Positions 16,701-26,749 of a stretch of DNA of 64,000 bases are shown one piece after another. Numbering within the stretch: the stretch's first letter is position 1; each line of letters begins with the position of its first letter. The translations under genes were made by a program, and so were the position numbers. The notes under the pieces are model-generated. The model was given only the letters and a program-made list of their open reading frames with translations, was not told where the DNA came from and searched no databases. This DNA comes from Flavobacterium sp. CFS9 (GTDB lineage Bacteria > Bacteroidota > Bacteroidia > Flavobacteriales > Flavobacteriaceae), in NCBI RefSeq assembly GCF_041154745.1, contig NZ_AP031573.1, forward strand, positions 1,736,001 to 1,800,000, in the 5' to 3' direction.

Positions 16701-18545
16701 ATGGTAAAAATGTCTTTTTATACCTCTATCAACGGATTCCATTTACTAAAACGAAAAACGGATTCAACAAAGAAGGTTAATTTTGTAAAAACGATTGTAG
16801 TTTTTACTCTAATTATATTGTCTTCTTTAGTAAATGGTCAATGTACGGTTCAAACCATAAACGCAGATTTTGAATACCCTGCTTTCACTCAAGGTCTTGA
16901 ATTTATCAACCAAAACCAACTTCCAGCTTCTTTGCTTGGTTGGAGAACGACAGCTACTGATGACATCATAGAGTTTTGGGCTAATGGCAATGAGGGGAAA
17001 TACGCATACAGTGGAAGACAATTTGTAGAACTTAACGCCTATCAGTTTTCAGGTTTGTATCAAGACTATGATACCTCAACCACAACATACTTTAATTACT
17101 CGTTTGCTCATATGGGTAGACTTGGTGTTGATAAAATGGCACTAAAAGCAGGCCCTCCCGGAGGTCCTTATACTACTATTATGACAGCCTCAACAGGTAC
17201 GGCATGGAAATTATACACCGGCACTTATCAGATTCCAAAAGGTCTCAACAAAATCCGTTTTATTTTCGAAGCGATATCAACTTCAACCGGAGACCCAACA
17301 GTTGGTAATTTTCTGGATGCTGTAAATTTTACCGCCTCTATTGCTCCTCCCTCAGCAACTGACCAAACAATATGTAACGGAACAACCGCCACACTTACAG
17401 CAACCGGAATTCCTAATGCAACTTTTTACTGGTATGATGCTACAGGGAAAAATCTGCTTTATGAAGGACCTGTATTTACGACTCCTGTTCTGACAACTGA
17501 TACCAGTTATAAGCTGAAAGAAAAAGATCCTGTTTCTACTTGTGAAAGCAATTTTGTAGATGTTACTGTCAAAATAGACAATCTGGCAAACCCACTAACT
17601 TTAACGCTAACAGGAAATGGCCAAAACGAGATCACAGCAAACGCAAGCGGAGGAAAACCAGCATATCAATATTCCATAAACGGAGGCTCTAATGGACCCT
17701 CCAACAAATTCACCATTGATAAATCCGGCACGTATACGGCTACGGTTACAGATGCAAATGGATGCAGTACGACCGTTACAAAGTATTTTGAATACATTCC
17801 TAAAAAAGACATTGCAATTCCAGTTGCACCTGGCACGACAATATGTTATAAAACAACCGCTACCCTTACCGCTACAGGAGTTCCTAATGCAACTTTTTAC
17901 TGGTACGATGCTACCGGGACAAATCTACTTTATGAAGGTTCTGTATTCACAACTCCTGTCCTGACCGCTGACACAACTTATAAGCTTAAGCAAAAGGATA
18001 GCGTTTCTAATACAGAAAGTGACTTTCTGAATGTTGAAGTAAAAATAAGTAACCTGACAAATCCACTAACTTTAACCTTAACAGAAGGCGAACAAAATGA
18101 AATTGTAGCTATAGCAAGTGGAGGAACTTCAAAATATGAATATTCTTTAAATGGAAGTCTCAGTGGTCAATCCAACAGATTTATCATTACCGAATCCGGC
18201 CTCTATACCGTTACCGTTACCGATGAAAATGGATGTACTGCCTCCACTTCGAAATATTTTGAATACGCTATTAAAAACGACATTTGCATCCTCAATTATT
18301 TCACCCCAAACGGTGACGGCATAAACGACGAATGGGCTCCGGGCTGCTTAGGCAACAACAAAAACCTAACCTATACTATTTTTGACCGATACGGGCGCAC
18401 CATTACAACCAGAAATTACGATCAGAAATGGGACGGAAGATACAATGGTGCTGAACTGCCTTCTGGTGATTATTGGTACGAAATAATTCTAAATGCCCCA
18501 AAAGACAATAGAAGACTTCGCGGTCATTTTACGCTTTACAGATAA
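16701..18545 (+). CDS. T9SS type B sorting-domain protein with tandem Ig-like modules
   Basis: A 614-residue exported protein. A long N-region precedes the signal core (VKTIVVFTLIILSSLVNGQ), so ATG at 16710 is an alternative start. Residues about 50-215 form a lectin/carbohydrate-binding-like beta domain (FVELNAYQFSGLYQDYDT). Two tandem modules of about 150 residues follow and are close copies of each other (NATFYWYDATG-NLLYEG-VFTTPVLT in both). The C-terminal 85 residues (FTPNGDGINDEW, IFDRYGR, WDGRYNGAELPSGDYWY, GHFTLYR) are the gliding motility-associated type B T9SS sorting domain. Probably a surface adhesin-like protein. The ligand is unknown. Confidence 0.88.
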   Translation: MVKMSFYTSINGFHLLKRKTDSTKKVNFVKTIVVFTLIILSSLVNGQCTVQTINADFEYPAFTQGLEFINQNQLPASLLGWRTTATDDIIEFWANGNEGKYAYSGRQFVELNAYQFSGLYQDYDTSTTTYFNYSFAHMGRLGVDKMALKAGPPGGPYTTIMTASTGTAWKLYTGTYQIPKGLNKIRFIFEAISTSTGDPTVGNFLDAVNFTASIAPPSATDQTICNGTTATLTATGIPNATFYWYDATGKNLLYEGPVFTTPVLTTDTSYKLKEKDPVSTCESNFVDVTVKIDNLANPLTLTLTGNGQNEITANASGGKPAYQYSINGGSNGPSNKFTIDKSGTYTATVTDANGCSTTVTKYFEYIPKKDIAIPVAPGTTICYKTTATLTATGVPNATFYWYDATGTNLLYEGSVFTTPVLTADTTYKLKQKDSVSNTESDFLNVEVKISNLTNPLTLTLTEGEQNEIVAIASGGTSKYEYSLNGSLSGQSNRFIITESGLYTVTVTDENGCTASTSKYFEYAIKNDICILNYFTPNGDGINDEWAPGCLGNNKNLTYTIFDRYGRTITTRNYDQKWDGRYNGAELPSGDYWYEIILNAPKDNRRLRGHFTLYR

Positions 18546-18594
18546 AGAAGCAGAAGAGACTATATTTGCTGGAAACTCCTTTAATTATAATGCA

Positions 18595-18631
18595 AAAACC
18601 CTATTCTGCCTGCTAGACAAAATAGGGTTTT
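18595..18631. terminator. Hairpin between converging genes
   Basis: Perfect 11-base arms AAAACCCTATT and AATAGGGTTTT lie between the T9SS gene (plus) and trhO (minus). The A/T flanks suit termination on either strand. Confidence 0.7.
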
Positions 18632-18688
18632 ACTATTCTAAAAAACAACAATTTGAAGCTGCTTTATTTTACAGACCTCTTTTCGCTG

Positions 18689-20047
18689 TTAGTTTATGAT
18701 TTTATATAATTTATCAGACAAACGGATACGGAAAGGAACTTCAAAAGTAACTTTATCACCAATTTTAGCGGTAGAAGTTTCAGCTCCGTTCACAATCAGT
18801 CTTTCTAAAACCAATTCCTGATTACCGGTGGTTGGTCCTGAAATTAAGATTGTATCACCACTGTTTAACTCCTGATTTTCAATCGTAAATTGCGCTACCT
18901 GTGCTTTTACATAATAATGTTCCGCTTTTCCAAGAAGTACTTTTTTTACTTTTACTTTCTGACGAATATCCACAGGTTTTTCTGCCGCAGCCAAAGCAGT
19001 ATTAGGCAAATCTCCCGAATGTTTGAATTTTAAGTTTTCTGACTTTCCTTTTCGGAATACTTTGTTTCCAACTTGTTTTCCGCTTCTCAATCGCACCTGA
19101 TCTACCAACGGCATATGTATTACCTCCAGACATTCTGTTGAACAGCAGTTTTCCATTGCCGCTTTACATTCATCACACTGAATGAACAATAAATGACAGC
19201 CATCGTTTTCACAATTGGTATGATTGTCACATGGCTTTCCGCATTGGTGACATTGCGAAATAATATCTTCTGTAATTCTCTCCCCTAAACGATTATCAAA
19301 CACAAAGTTTTTACCTATGAATTTGCTTTCCAGACCTTCTTCCTCAATTTGTTTGGCGTAATTGATGATACCTCCTTCTAATTGATAAACATTTTTAAAA
19401 CCCTGGTGCTTAAAATAGGCACTTGCTTTTTCGCAACGGATTCCTCCGGTACAATACATTACAAGGTTTTTATCTTCTTTATGATTTTGAAGCTGTTCGT
19501 TGATGATTGGCAAACTTTCTCTAAAAGTTTCAACATCGGGAGTAATGGCATTTTTAAAGTGTCCTACTTCACTTTCGTAGTGATTTCTAAAATCAACTAC
19601 TATAGTATTTGGGTCGTCAAGAATTTCATTGAATTCTTTCGCTTTCAGGTGCACCCCAATATTGGTTACATCAAAAGTTTCATCATTCAAACCGTCAGCA
19701 ACAATTTTGTGACGAACTTTGATCGTTAGTTTTAAAAAGGAATGATCGTCATGTTCTACAGCTTCGTTCAAACGAATGCCTTTCATGAAATCGTATACTT
19801 CCAGAGTTGCTCTAAAAGCCTCCAAATTTTCGGCAGGAATACTCATTTGAGCATTAATACCTTCGTTAGCCACATAAATTCGTCCCAGAGCATCAAGTTT
19901 GTTCCAGGCAATAAATAAATCGTCGCGAAATTTTTTGGGATCTTCAATTTTGGCATACGCATAGAAAGACAGCGTTAATCGCTGTTGACCTGCATCATCG
20001 ATCATGATGGCTCTCTCTTCTGCGCTCAAAGTGTTATACAGTTGCAT
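18689..20047 (-). CDS. trhO: tRNA uridine(34) hydroxylase TrhO, rhodanese type, extended C-terminus
   Basis: A 452-residue YceA/TrhO family protein. It has an N-terminal acylphosphatase-like domain, a rhodanese domain with the active-site loop VMYCTGGIRCEK (Cys199), and a cysteine-rich zinc-binding region (CHQCGKPCDNH-NCENDGCH). E. coli TrhO hydroxylates U34 of certain tRNAs and is about 350 residues long. Here about 100 residues are added (about 355-452) with a beta-barrel pattern (LNSGDTILISGPTTG) like the C-terminal domain of U32 peptidases. That extension is common in Bacteroidota as far as I recall. A decayed piece of a second copy lies at 16.3-16.5 kb. Confidence 0.88.
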   Translation of the reverse strand: MQLYNTLSAEERAIMIDDAGQQRLTLSFYAYAKIEDPKKFRDDLFIAWNKLDALGRIYVANEGINAQMSIPAENLEAFRATLEVYDFMKGIRLNEAVEHDDHSFLKLTIKVRHKIVADGLNDETFDVTNIGVHLKAKEFNEILDDPNTIVVDFRNHYESEVGHFKNAITPDVETFRESLPIINEQLQNHKEDKNLVMYCTGGIRCEKASAYFKHQGFKNVYQLEGGIINYAKQIEEEGLESKFIGKNFVFDNRLGERITEDIISQCHQCGKPCDNHTNCENDGCHLLFIQCDECKAAMENCCSTECLEVIHMPLVDQVRLRSGKQVGNKVFRKGKSENLKFKHSGDLPNTALAAAEKPVDIRQKVKVKKVLLGKAEHYYVKAQVAQFTIENQELNSGDTILISGPTTGNQELVLERLIVNGAETSTAKIGDKVTFEVPFRIRLSDKLYKIIN

Positions 20048-20374
20048 GCTATAAACAGTTTTAAGTTAAGAATAGGTTTGATTTTTTTAAATCTGGTGCA
20101 AAAGTACCATTTATTTTTAGATTAAAAATTCAATTAACATTTCATCTCATTTTTTCATATCAGAAAAAAGCCCCAATTTTATAGATGCTTGTTATTTTAT
20201 CATTCAAAAGCCCATCCTGTTTCTGTAAAAGGGTTAATCCAAATACCGTCGTAAGTAAGCAGAACAGCTGCAGAAATTCTTTTTTTACTTTTTGCTAAAA
20301 AAATGTTAACTTAGCTATGCACATATTTGGTTTTTAGTTAGTTGAATATTAATATATCTTAATATAAATTAAAA
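20048..20374. other. Divergent intergenic region upstream of the efflux operon
   Basis: These 327 bases separate trhO (minus) from the RND operon (plus). They are AT-rich. A CATATTTG at about 20323-20330 is close to the -7 consensus, but differs at the first base. No regulator gene or clear operator was found. Confidence 0.4.
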
Positions 20375-21520
20375 ATGAACAAAATTTACCCTTCTGCAAT
20401 CCTGTTACTTTTCTTTCTTTCAGCCTGTAAAAAAGAAACTCCGCCACCACCCAAACCTCTTGAAATTTCGATCCTCAGTGTTTTGAATCAGGATGTAAAT
20501 GTAGAATCAGAATACACCGGACAGACCTATGGTCAGTCAGACATTCAGATAAATCCTCGTGTTGACGGTATTATTATGAGTCAAAATTTTAAAGAAGGGG
20601 GTTTTGTTACCAAAGGGCAAGTGTTGTATACTATTGATCCACTGCCTTATAAAGCCAAAGTAGACGAAGCTGAAGGGTCATTAGCTAAATCACAGGCGAG
20701 TCTGGCGAAAACCAAAGCCGATCTCGATATGATTGCGCCACTAGCCAAAATAAATGCAGTTAGTCAAAGAGAATTAATTTCGGCTAAATCAGCCTATAGT
20801 GCTTCTCAGGCGCAAATTAGAGCCTCGCAGGCCTCTCTGGAAAATTCAAAGATCGAACTGGGCTACTGTCGAATCTTGGCACCAATTTCAGGTTTAATCG
20901 GAATATCAAAAGTCAGAGTAGGCGATTATGTAAGACCCGGTGCGCTATCTGTTCTAAATACGATCTCTGATTTAGGTGATGTCAGGGTTCGATTTACGAT
21001 GAGCGAGCAGGAATTTCTTCGTTTGTTTAGGGAATTCAGCAAACCCAATTCTCCTTTAAAAGGTTCCGGTGCTACAGTTTCTCTAAAATTATCCGATGGT
21101 TCGACTTATCCTGAAACGGGTAAAGTCAGTTTTACCGACAGACAGATTGATCCTTCTACAGGTGCCATAACATTTGAAGCGGCGTTTTCAAATCCTGATA
21201 AATTATTACGACCGGGACAATATGTAAAAATCGGATTGCTTACAGACGTTCGTAAAGATGCAATCGTGATTCCACAGCGCGCTGTTATTGAAGTACAGGG
21301 TATTTATCAGGTTTATGTATTAGGCAAAGACAATAAAGTCAACATGCAAATCGTAAAACCGGGACCGGCTGTAAAAGATGGTTATGTTATTGAAGATGGC
21401 TTAAAACCAGGAGACAAAATAGCCATGGGAGGTACCTCATTATTAAAAAATGGAAGTGTTATCACACCAAAAGTAATTCAATGGCAATTGGGTCAAACAC
21501 AAGCTGCAGCAACTAAATAA
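20375..21520 (+). CDS. RND efflux periplasmic adaptor (membrane fusion protein)
   Basis: A 381-residue lipoprotein (Cys18 in FLSAC) of the AcrA/MexA family. The lipoyl-like halves (VDGIIMSQNFKEGGFVTKGQVLYTIDPLPYKA), split by an alpha-helical hairpin (SLAKSQASLAKTKADLDMIAPL), and the beta-barrel (GKVSFTDRQIDPSTGAI) are in the usual order. It bridges the inner membrane pump and the outer membrane channel. First gene of a three-gene operon; the pump gene starts 17 bases later. Substrates probably include drugs or other toxic compounds. No local repressor gene is present. Confidence 0.93.
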   Translation: MNKIYPSAILLLFFLSACKKETPPPPKPLEISILSVLNQDVNVESEYTGQTYGQSDIQINPRVDGIIMSQNFKEGGFVTKGQVLYTIDPLPYKAKVDEAEGSLAKSQASLAKTKADLDMIAPLAKINAVSQRELISAKSAYSASQAQIRASQASLENSKIELGYCRILAPISGLIGISKVRVGDYVRPGALSVLNTISDLGDVRVRFTMSEQEFLRLFREFSKPNSPLKGSGATVSLKLSDGSTYPETGKVSFTDRQIDPSTGAITFEAAFSNPDKLLRPGQYVKIGLLTDVRKDAIVIPQRAVIEVQGIYQVYVLGKDNKVNMQIVKPGPAVKDGYVIEDGLKPGDKIAMGGTSLLKNGSVITPKVIQWQLGQTQAAATK

Positions 21521-21537
21521 CTTATACACCACGTATC

Positions 21538-24500
21538 ATGGGAGAATTTTTCGTTCGAAGACCTATCGTTGCTATTGTAATGAGTATTATTATTGTGATA
21601 CTCGGGTTACTGGCATTACAAAAAACACCTATTTCGCAATATCCCGATATTAACCCGCCAGTTGTTAAAATCAATACCAGTTTTACAGGTGCTAATGCCC
21701 TGAATGTTGAGCAAGCTGTTGCTACACCTATTGAACAAAAAGTAAATGGTGTAGAAAATATGCTCTACATGAAATCTACCAACACTTCTGATGGTGCCTG
21801 TACCATTGAAGTAACTTTTGATGTGGGAACGAATCTGGATAATGCCAATATGCTTACTCAAAACAGGCAAAATCAATCTACACCTTTTATGCCATCCAGT
21901 GTAAAACAGCAGGGGGTTGTGGTAAAAAAGTCCTTGTCGTTTCCGATGATGTTATTTACTGTTACCTCAAACAATCCGAAATACGATGCTAAATTCTTAA
22001 ACAATTATGCCAGTATCAACATTGTTGATCAACTGGCTCGTATAAAAGGGGTTGGAGAAGTTTCTCTTTTTGGAGGCAGTAACTATTCGATGCGTATCTG
22101 GTTAAAGGCTGATATCATGAGCAAACTGGGTGTTACGGTTGATGATGTAAAAAATGCGATAAATGCTCAAAACATGATTAGTCCCGGAGGAAAATTTGGG
22201 GCTGAACCTGCACCTCCGGGTACCGAATTCACTTATGGTGTTACTCTTCAGGATCGTCTGGTAACCGAAAAACAATTTGGAGAAATCGTTGTTCGCAGCA
22301 AAGAAGACGGTGCACAGGTTTTACTGAGTGACATTTCCCGAATTGAACTGGGAACTGAAAACTACAGCTCGTCTGCACGTCGAAACAGTTCTCCAAGTGC
22401 TGTAATGGCGGTTTATCAAATGCCAGGCAGTAATGCACTCGAAGTAGCTGAGCTGGCCAAAAAAGCCATGAAAGACCTGTCTGAAAAATTTCCAAAAGAC
22501 ATCGAATATCAGGAATCACTCGATACTACCCTCGCGATTACTGCCGGAGTGGAAGATATTGTTCATACACTCTTTGAAGCGGTTATACTGGTAATTCTGG
22601 TGGTGTTTATTTTCCTGCAAAACTGGCGTGCCACCTTAATTCCTTTAATAACGGTTCCCGTTTCCTTAGTGGGAACCATTGCCGTTTTTCCGTTATTAGG
22701 ATTTTCGATAAACACACTTTCGCTCTTAGGATTAGTATTAGCCATTGGTATTGTAGTCGATGATGCGATTGTTGTGGTAGAAGCCGTTATTCATCATATC
22801 GAAAAAGGCAAAAGTCCGCGGGAAGCCACCATTCAGGCCATGCGCGAAGTATCGGGTCCGGTAATCGCTATTGCCCTAATTTTGATTGCTGTTTTTGTAC
22901 CAGTTGCCATGACTCCCGGAATTACGGGTCGTTTTTATCAGCAGTTTGCCATAACCATTGCGGTATCGGTAGCGTTCTCAGCCATTAGCGCGCTGTCTTT
23001 AAGTCCTGCCTTATGTGCCATGTTATTAAAACCCACAAAACCAGTTGAAGAACAAAGCGGATGGCTGGCCAAATTTTTTGCCGGTTTTAATCGGATTTTC
23101 GAAAAAGTTACCGGAAAATATCTAACAGGAGCCACCTTCTTTGCCAAAAAATCAATGCGAATTGTAGTGTTACTGGCCGTCATTATGGGGGCGGTTGTAC
23201 TATTAGGCAAAAAAATTCCGTTAGGATTTATTCCTGAAGAAGATCAAGGCTATGTATTAGTTAATATGTCACTGCCTCCAGCCTCTTCACTACAACGTAC
23301 AGATGAAATATCACGAAAAGTGGACAGCTTTTTGAAGGACGAAAAATCCATATTATCGTATACCACGATCAACGGGTTTAGTATGCTTACCAATTCTTAT
23401 CAACCCAACAGTGCCTTTATTTTCATCTCGTTAAAGCCGTGGGAAGAAAGAGACGAAACGTCGAAACAATTTGTAGACCGTCTAAACAAAAAATTCGCTA
23501 CTCAAATTACTACCGCTTCCGTTTTCGGATTTGGTCCTCCGGCCATTCAGGGTCTGGGTGCCTCTGCTGGTTTTAGTTTAATGCTGCAGGACAAAGGCGG
23601 TAATACTCCGCAGTATTTAGCAGAACAAACTCAGGCTTTTATAGCTGCGGCTCAGAAACGTCCGGAAATAAAACGAATTTACACCACTTTTAATGCCGGT
23701 TCTCCACAAATTAAACTGGATATTGATAATGACAAAGCCATGAAACTGGGGGTTCCGGTTTCAAGAGTTACTGATGCTTTAGGTGCCTTTTTAGGAGGAA
23801 GTTATGTCAATGACTTTAATCGTTTTGGACGCCAATACAAGGTTTTCATACAAGGTGAAGCGGTCAATAGAGTAAAGCCCGAAGACTTAAATCTGATTTA
23901 TATCAAAAATAATGATGGTGATATGCTTCCGATATCCACATTGGTAACCGCCACAAAGGTTATGGGCCCTGATTTTACCAATCGTCTCAATCTGTTCCGG
24001 TCTGCCGAAATTGGAGGAAGTCCGAATGATGGCTACAGTAGTGCTCAGGCTTTGGAAGCTTTAGAAGAAGTGGCCCAGCAAACCCTGCCGGCAGATATGG
24101 GTTACGATTACATCAACCTTTCGTATCAGGAAAAACATTCACCAGGCGGAAGTTCTGTATTTATCATGGCGCTCGTATTTGTGTTTCTCATTCTTGCTGC
24201 ACAATACGAAAGCTGGAAATTGCCGTTCAGTGTTTTACTGGGCGCACCGTTTGCTGTTTTTGGAGCCTTTCTGGGATTGCTTTTGGCCAGAATCGGAAGT
24301 GACGCTTATGTTAACAATGTCTTTGCTCAGATTGGGTTAGTGCTTTTAATTGGGTTGGTAGCCAAAAATGCTATTCTTATTGTGGAATTTGCCAAAGAAG
24401 AATACGAAAAAGGAAAACCATTGTACGAATCGGCTATGGTAGCAGCCAAACTTCGTTTTCGTCCAATACTTATGACGGCCTTTGCTTTTATTCTGGGTGT

Positions 24501-24714
24501 TGTTCCACTATTAACCGCTACTGGTGCGGGCTCTCAAGCGCGTATTGTAATGGGAATGGCCGTATTTAGCGGTATGTTAATCGCCACCGTCTTGGGGGTA
24601 TTAATTGTACCCGGCCTATTTGTCATGATTGAAAACATCGGAAAAAAGAAAGACGATTCAACCGTAGCAACCGAAAATAATAAGGACTCTAATACCACTG
24701 GCCATGATGATTAA
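21538..24714 (+). CDS. RND efflux transporter permease (HAE-1/AcrB type)
   Basis: A 1058-residue inner membrane proton-drug antiporter. It starts with the family N-terminus (FVRRPIVAIVMSIIIVILGLLAL). TM4 carries the paired aspartates of the proton relay in GIVVDDAIVVVEAV, and TM10 has the lysine in GLVAKNAILIVEFAKEEY. Two large periplasmic loops form the porter domain. The length is full. The C-terminal 20 residues are polar (KKKDDSTVATENN). It overlaps the outer membrane gene by 11 bases, which supports translational coupling. Confidence 0.95.
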   Translation: MGEFFVRRPIVAIVMSIIIVILGLLALQKTPISQYPDINPPVVKINTSFTGANALNVEQAVATPIEQKVNGVENMLYMKSTNTSDGACTIEVTFDVGTNLDNANMLTQNRQNQSTPFMPSSVKQQGVVVKKSLSFPMMLFTVTSNNPKYDAKFLNNYASINIVDQLARIKGVGEVSLFGGSNYSMRIWLKADIMSKLGVTVDDVKNAINAQNMISPGGKFGAEPAPPGTEFTYGVTLQDRLVTEKQFGEIVVRSKEDGAQVLLSDISRIELGTENYSSSARRNSSPSAVMAVYQMPGSNALEVAELAKKAMKDLSEKFPKDIEYQESLDTTLAITAGVEDIVHTLFEAVILVILVVFIFLQNWRATLIPLITVPVSLVGTIAVFPLLGFSINTLSLLGLVLAIGIVVDDAIVVVEAVIHHIEKGKSPREATIQAMREVSGPVIAIALILIAVFVPVAMTPGITGRFYQQFAITIAVSVAFSAISALSLSPALCAMLLKPTKPVEEQSGWLAKFFAGFNRIFEKVTGKYLTGATFFAKKSMRIVVLLAVIMGAVVLLGKKIPLGFIPEEDQGYVLVNMSLPPASSLQRTDEISRKVDSFLKDEKSILSYTTINGFSMLTNSYQPNSAFIFISLKPWEERDETSKQFVDRLNKKFATQITTASVFGFGPPAIQGLGASAGFSLMLQDKGGNTPQYLAEQTQAFIAAAQKRPEIKRIYTTFNAGSPQIKLDIDNDKAMKLGVPVSRVTDALGAFLGGSYVNDFNRFGRQYKVFIQGEAVNRVKPEDLNLIYIKNNDGDMLPISTLVTATKVMGPDFTNRLNLFRSAEIGGSPNDGYSSAQALEALEEVAQQTLPADMGYDYINLSYQEKHSPGGSSVFIMALVFVFLILAAQYESWKLPFSVLLGAPFAVFGAFLGLLLARIGSDAYVNNVFAQIGLVLLIGLVAKNAILIVEFAKEEYEKGKPLYESAMVAAKLRFRPILMTAFAFILGVVPLLTATGAGSQARIVMGMAVFSGMLIATVLGVLIVPGLFVMIENIGKKKDDSTVATENNKDSNTTGHDD

Positions 24715-26074
24715 GAAATATAAAACAATAGCCATTATCCTTTTACTCTCCTTATTGCCTGTAGGTTGTATGGTAGGGCCTAAGTATACCAAACCGGAAC
24801 AGTTAAAATCTGATTCTTATCAAAACGAACGGAATTTAGACAGTCTGGCCTCCGTAGTCAACTTAAAATGGTTTGACTTATTCAATGATGATATTTTAAA
24901 AGGCCTGATTACAAAGGGACTTCAGAATAATTATGATTTAAAAATTGCGGTTACCAGAATCGATCAGCTTAGGGCACAACTAGGATACTCGAAAACAAGT
25001 TTATTGCCTTCCTTTCAATACGGAGCAACCATAAACAGTAATGAGAAGAATCTGACTCCTTCAAATGTTGGTGCAAACATGTCCTGGGAAATTGATTTTT
25101 GGGGAAGATACCGCCATGAGAATAATGCGGTACAAAACGAACTCCTGGCTACCGAGGAAGCCCGTAAAGTGGTACTTTCAAGTATTGTGAGTGATATTGC
25201 TACGGCTTATTTTCAGCTGCGAAATTTTGACGATCAGTTAGAGATCGCACAGCACACCCTTTCTACCCGGGAAAAATATTATGAAATTATAAACCAAAGG
25301 TTCAAAAGCGGTTATATCTCTGAGGTCGACAAAGCACAAATCGAACAGCAGGTGGCGATCGCCGAAGCCACTATTCCAAACATTAAAAGACAAATAACCG
25401 TTCAGGAAAATATCATTTCTCTGCTTACCGGTCAACTACCCTCACAAATTCCACGAGGAAAATCCAACACCGAATTGCGAATTGTAAGTGAGATACCGTT
25501 GTCAATTCCGTCCGCCTTACTGGAAAACAGGCCTGACGTGAAAGCAGCAGAGTTAAAATACAAAGCTTCCAACGAAAGAATCGGAACCGCACAGGCCATG
25601 CGCTTTCCTTCTTTCAATCTCGCAGCCATTGCAGGTTTTGCCAGCGCCGATTTAAGCAATTTGTTTTTAGGAAGTTCCTACTCTCAAAATGCCTCTGCGG
25701 GAGTCGCAGGCCCCATATTTGCTTTTGGCAGAAACAAACGCAGGGTCGAAATATACAGACAGCAGGCTGAAGAATTCAAATTGACCTATCAAAAAACGTA
25801 CATTTCTGCTGTTAATGAAGTAGAACAATCTATTCAGAATATCAAAACCTACAAAGAAGAATGGGAAGCCCGAAACCGACAGGTTAATGCAGCTTTAATC
25901 AACTACAAACTGTCTTACGAAAGATATGACAGCGGTTATGTTTCGTATCTGGAAGTTTTAGATGTCGAAAGCAACTTGTTTCAGGCGCAATTAAGTTTGT
26001 CACAGTTATCGGAAAGACAATTAAGCTCAATGGTGCAATTGTACAAAGCTCTTGGCGGGGGATGGAGCCCGTAA
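24704..26074 (+). CDS. RND efflux outer membrane channel (TolC/NodT family)
   Basis: A 456-residue outer membrane lipoprotein (Cys22 in LLPVGC, followed by MVGPKYTKPE, the usual NodT/OprM start). Two repeats of the outer membrane efflux domain are seen, with LRAQLGYSKTSLLPSFQYG and the LENRPDVKAAELKYKASNERIGTAQAMRFP block. It forms the trimeric exit duct for the pump encoded upstream. Last gene of the operon. A hairpin terminator follows 57 bases after the stop codon. Confidence 0.93.
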   Translation: MMIKKYKTIAIILLLSLLPVGCMVGPKYTKPEQLKSDSYQNERNLDSLASVVNLKWFDLFNDDILKGLITKGLQNNYDLKIAVTRIDQLRAQLGYSKTSLLPSFQYGATINSNEKNLTPSNVGANMSWEIDFWGRYRHENNAVQNELLATEEARKVVLSSIVSDIATAYFQLRNFDDQLEIAQHTLSTREKYYEIINQRFKSGYISEVDKAQIEQQVAIAEATIPNIKRQITVQENIISLLTGQLPSQIPRGKSNTELRIVSEIPLSIPSALLENRPDVKAAELKYKASNERIGTAQAMRFPSFNLAAIAGFASADLSNLFLGSSYSQNASAGVAGPIFAFGRNKRRVEIYRQQAEEFKLTYQKTYISAVNEVEQSIQNIKTYKEEWEARNRQVNAALINYKLSYERYDSGYVSYLEVLDVESNLFQAQLSLSQLSERQLSSMVQLYKALGGGWSP

Positions 26075-26078
26075 AGGT

Positions 26079-26238
26079 TCTGAGTTGCTAAGATTCTAAG
26101 GTACTAAGGTTTTAAAACCGTGTAAAATAAAAAAAGCACTATTTTCATAGTGCTTTTTTATAACTCTTTGTAGCTCTGTTACTTTGAACCTATACTAAAA
26201 CCTTAGTCTCTCAGCAACTCAGAACCTTAGTCCCTTAA
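26079..26238. repeat. Nested CTAAG/CTTAG-word hairpin around a terminator
   Basis: The left arm (GGTTCTGAGTTGCTAAG then ATTCTAAGGTACTAAGG) and right arm (AAACCTTAGTCTCTCAGC then AACTCAGAACCTTAG) are complementary. They enclose the terminator at 26131-26159. Same word family as at 0.3 kb and 37.5 kb. Confidence 0.6.
26131..26159. terminator. Bidirectional terminator
   Basis: The stem AAAAAGCACTAT / ATAGTGCTTTTTT with a TTTC loop lies between the efflux operon (plus) and the bacilliredoxin gene (minus). Both flanks suit U-tracts. Confidence 0.88.
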
Positions 26239-26241
26239 AAA

Positions 26242-26652
26242 TTAACAAAACTCATTAAAAGCGTCTCTTAAATTCTCAGCGATTAATTCAGCCGGACGAC
26301 CTTCGATGTGGTGACGCTCTAACATGTGAACCAATTCTCCGTTTTTGAACAAAGCCATAGATGGCGATGATGGAGGGAAAGGGAACATATGTTGTCTTGC
26401 AGCATCAACAGCTTCTTTGTCAACACCAGCGAAAACTGTAATTAAATGATCTGGTTTTTTAGCGCCTTCTAAACTCATTTTTGCTCCCGGACGTGCATTT
26501 CTTGCAGCACAACCACAAACAGAGTTTACAACAACTAAAGTGGTACCTTCCGCTTTGATAGCATTATCTACAGCTTCTGCACTATGTAAATCTTGAAAAC
26601 CAGCAGCTGTTAATTCAGCCTCCATCGGTTTTACCATTTCTTGTGGATACAT
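26242..26652 (-). CDS. BrxA/BrxB family bacilliredoxin
   Basis: A 136-residue thioredoxin-fold protein of the YphP/YqiW family. The signature CGC motif (Cys46-Gly-Cys48 in [16 protein letters not shown]) and [23 protein letters not shown], quoted in part, match the family. In Bacillus these proteins remove bacillithiol from oxidised proteins. Bacteroidota make bacillithiol or a similar thiol in some lineages, so the redox role is likely but the thiol is inferred. Single-gene unit starting at an ATG. Confidence 0.9.
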   Translation of the reverse strand: MYPQEMVKPMEAELTAAGFQDLHSAEAVDNAIKAEGTTLVVVNSVCGCAARNARPGAKMSLEGAKKPDHLITVFAGVDKEAVDAARQHMFPFPPSSPSMALFKNGELVHMLERHHIEGRPAELIAENLRDAFNEFC

Positions 26653-26749
26653 ATTTCTTATTTTTAAATTTTACTTTTGATTTGCAAAGTTACAAAGTTT
26701 ACCCGCAACTACTTAATTTGTGGTATAAAGTTTTGTTATAGTTCAATTG

